Below are positions 63,979-64,000 of a stretch of DNA of 64,000 bases, one piece after another. The notes beneath the pieces were generated by a model, which saw nothing but the letters and a program-made list of their open reading frames with translations, was not told the DNA's origin and did no database searches. The stretch is from Clostridiaceae bacterium (GTDB lineage Bacteria; Bacillota; Clostridia; Acetivibrionales; DUMC01): NCBI GenBank assembly GCA_012840075.1, contig DUMC01000020.1, forward strand, positions 1-64,000, written 5' to 3'. The translations under genes and the position numbers were made by a program. Numbering within the stretch: the stretch's first letter is position 1; every line of letters begins with the position of its first letter.

Positions 63979-64000
63979 ATGGCAAGAAATAAAAAACTAA
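63979..64000 (+). CDS. Start of a CDS truncated by window end
   Basis: AGGAGGAAGGAATATGGCAAGAAATAAAAAACTAA: strong RBS plus ATG. Confidence 0.6.

Overview
The window looks like a low-GC, spore-forming Clostridia chromosome (spore protease YyaC, SigI/RsgI, SpoIIE-type phosphatase), read from sequence and ORF translations only. Main content: a TAXI-TRAP transporter operon; two partly decayed Lpl-type sugar ABC transporter loci; glutamine synthetase and an HtrA-like protease; two CHR transporter genes; a GH2 glycosidase divergent from an ArsR-like regulator; a T-box-controlled ilvB-ilvN-ilvC-leuA-cimA operon; purL; D-aminoacylase/RidA; cell-wall and sugar genes (polysaccharide deacetylase, L,D-transpeptidase, sialidase-like, LacI, fucI); a sigI-rsgI pair; two MBL-fold hydrolases; and an AraC-type transmembrane regulator. 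No rRNA, tRNA, CRISPR array or intact transposase was recognised. The observations most worth following up are: (1) a protein with an apparent OB/SSB-like N-terminus followed by three divergent ParB-N-like repeats; (2) a kinase-like reading frame interrupted by one in-frame TGA in a QNEFG*GHLI motif, with a hairpin shortly downstream (nonsense mutation or recoding); (3) twin TTAACTTnnAAGTTAW palindromes in the GH2/regulator divergent region; (4) a T-box whose specifier loop reads CUC (Leu) ahead of an operon that also carries citramalate synthase; (5) a Phd-Uma2 fusion; (6) an RsgI with a very long K/N-rich tail; (7) a structured, unassigned intergenic segment after fucI. I found no convincing complete new multigene system.
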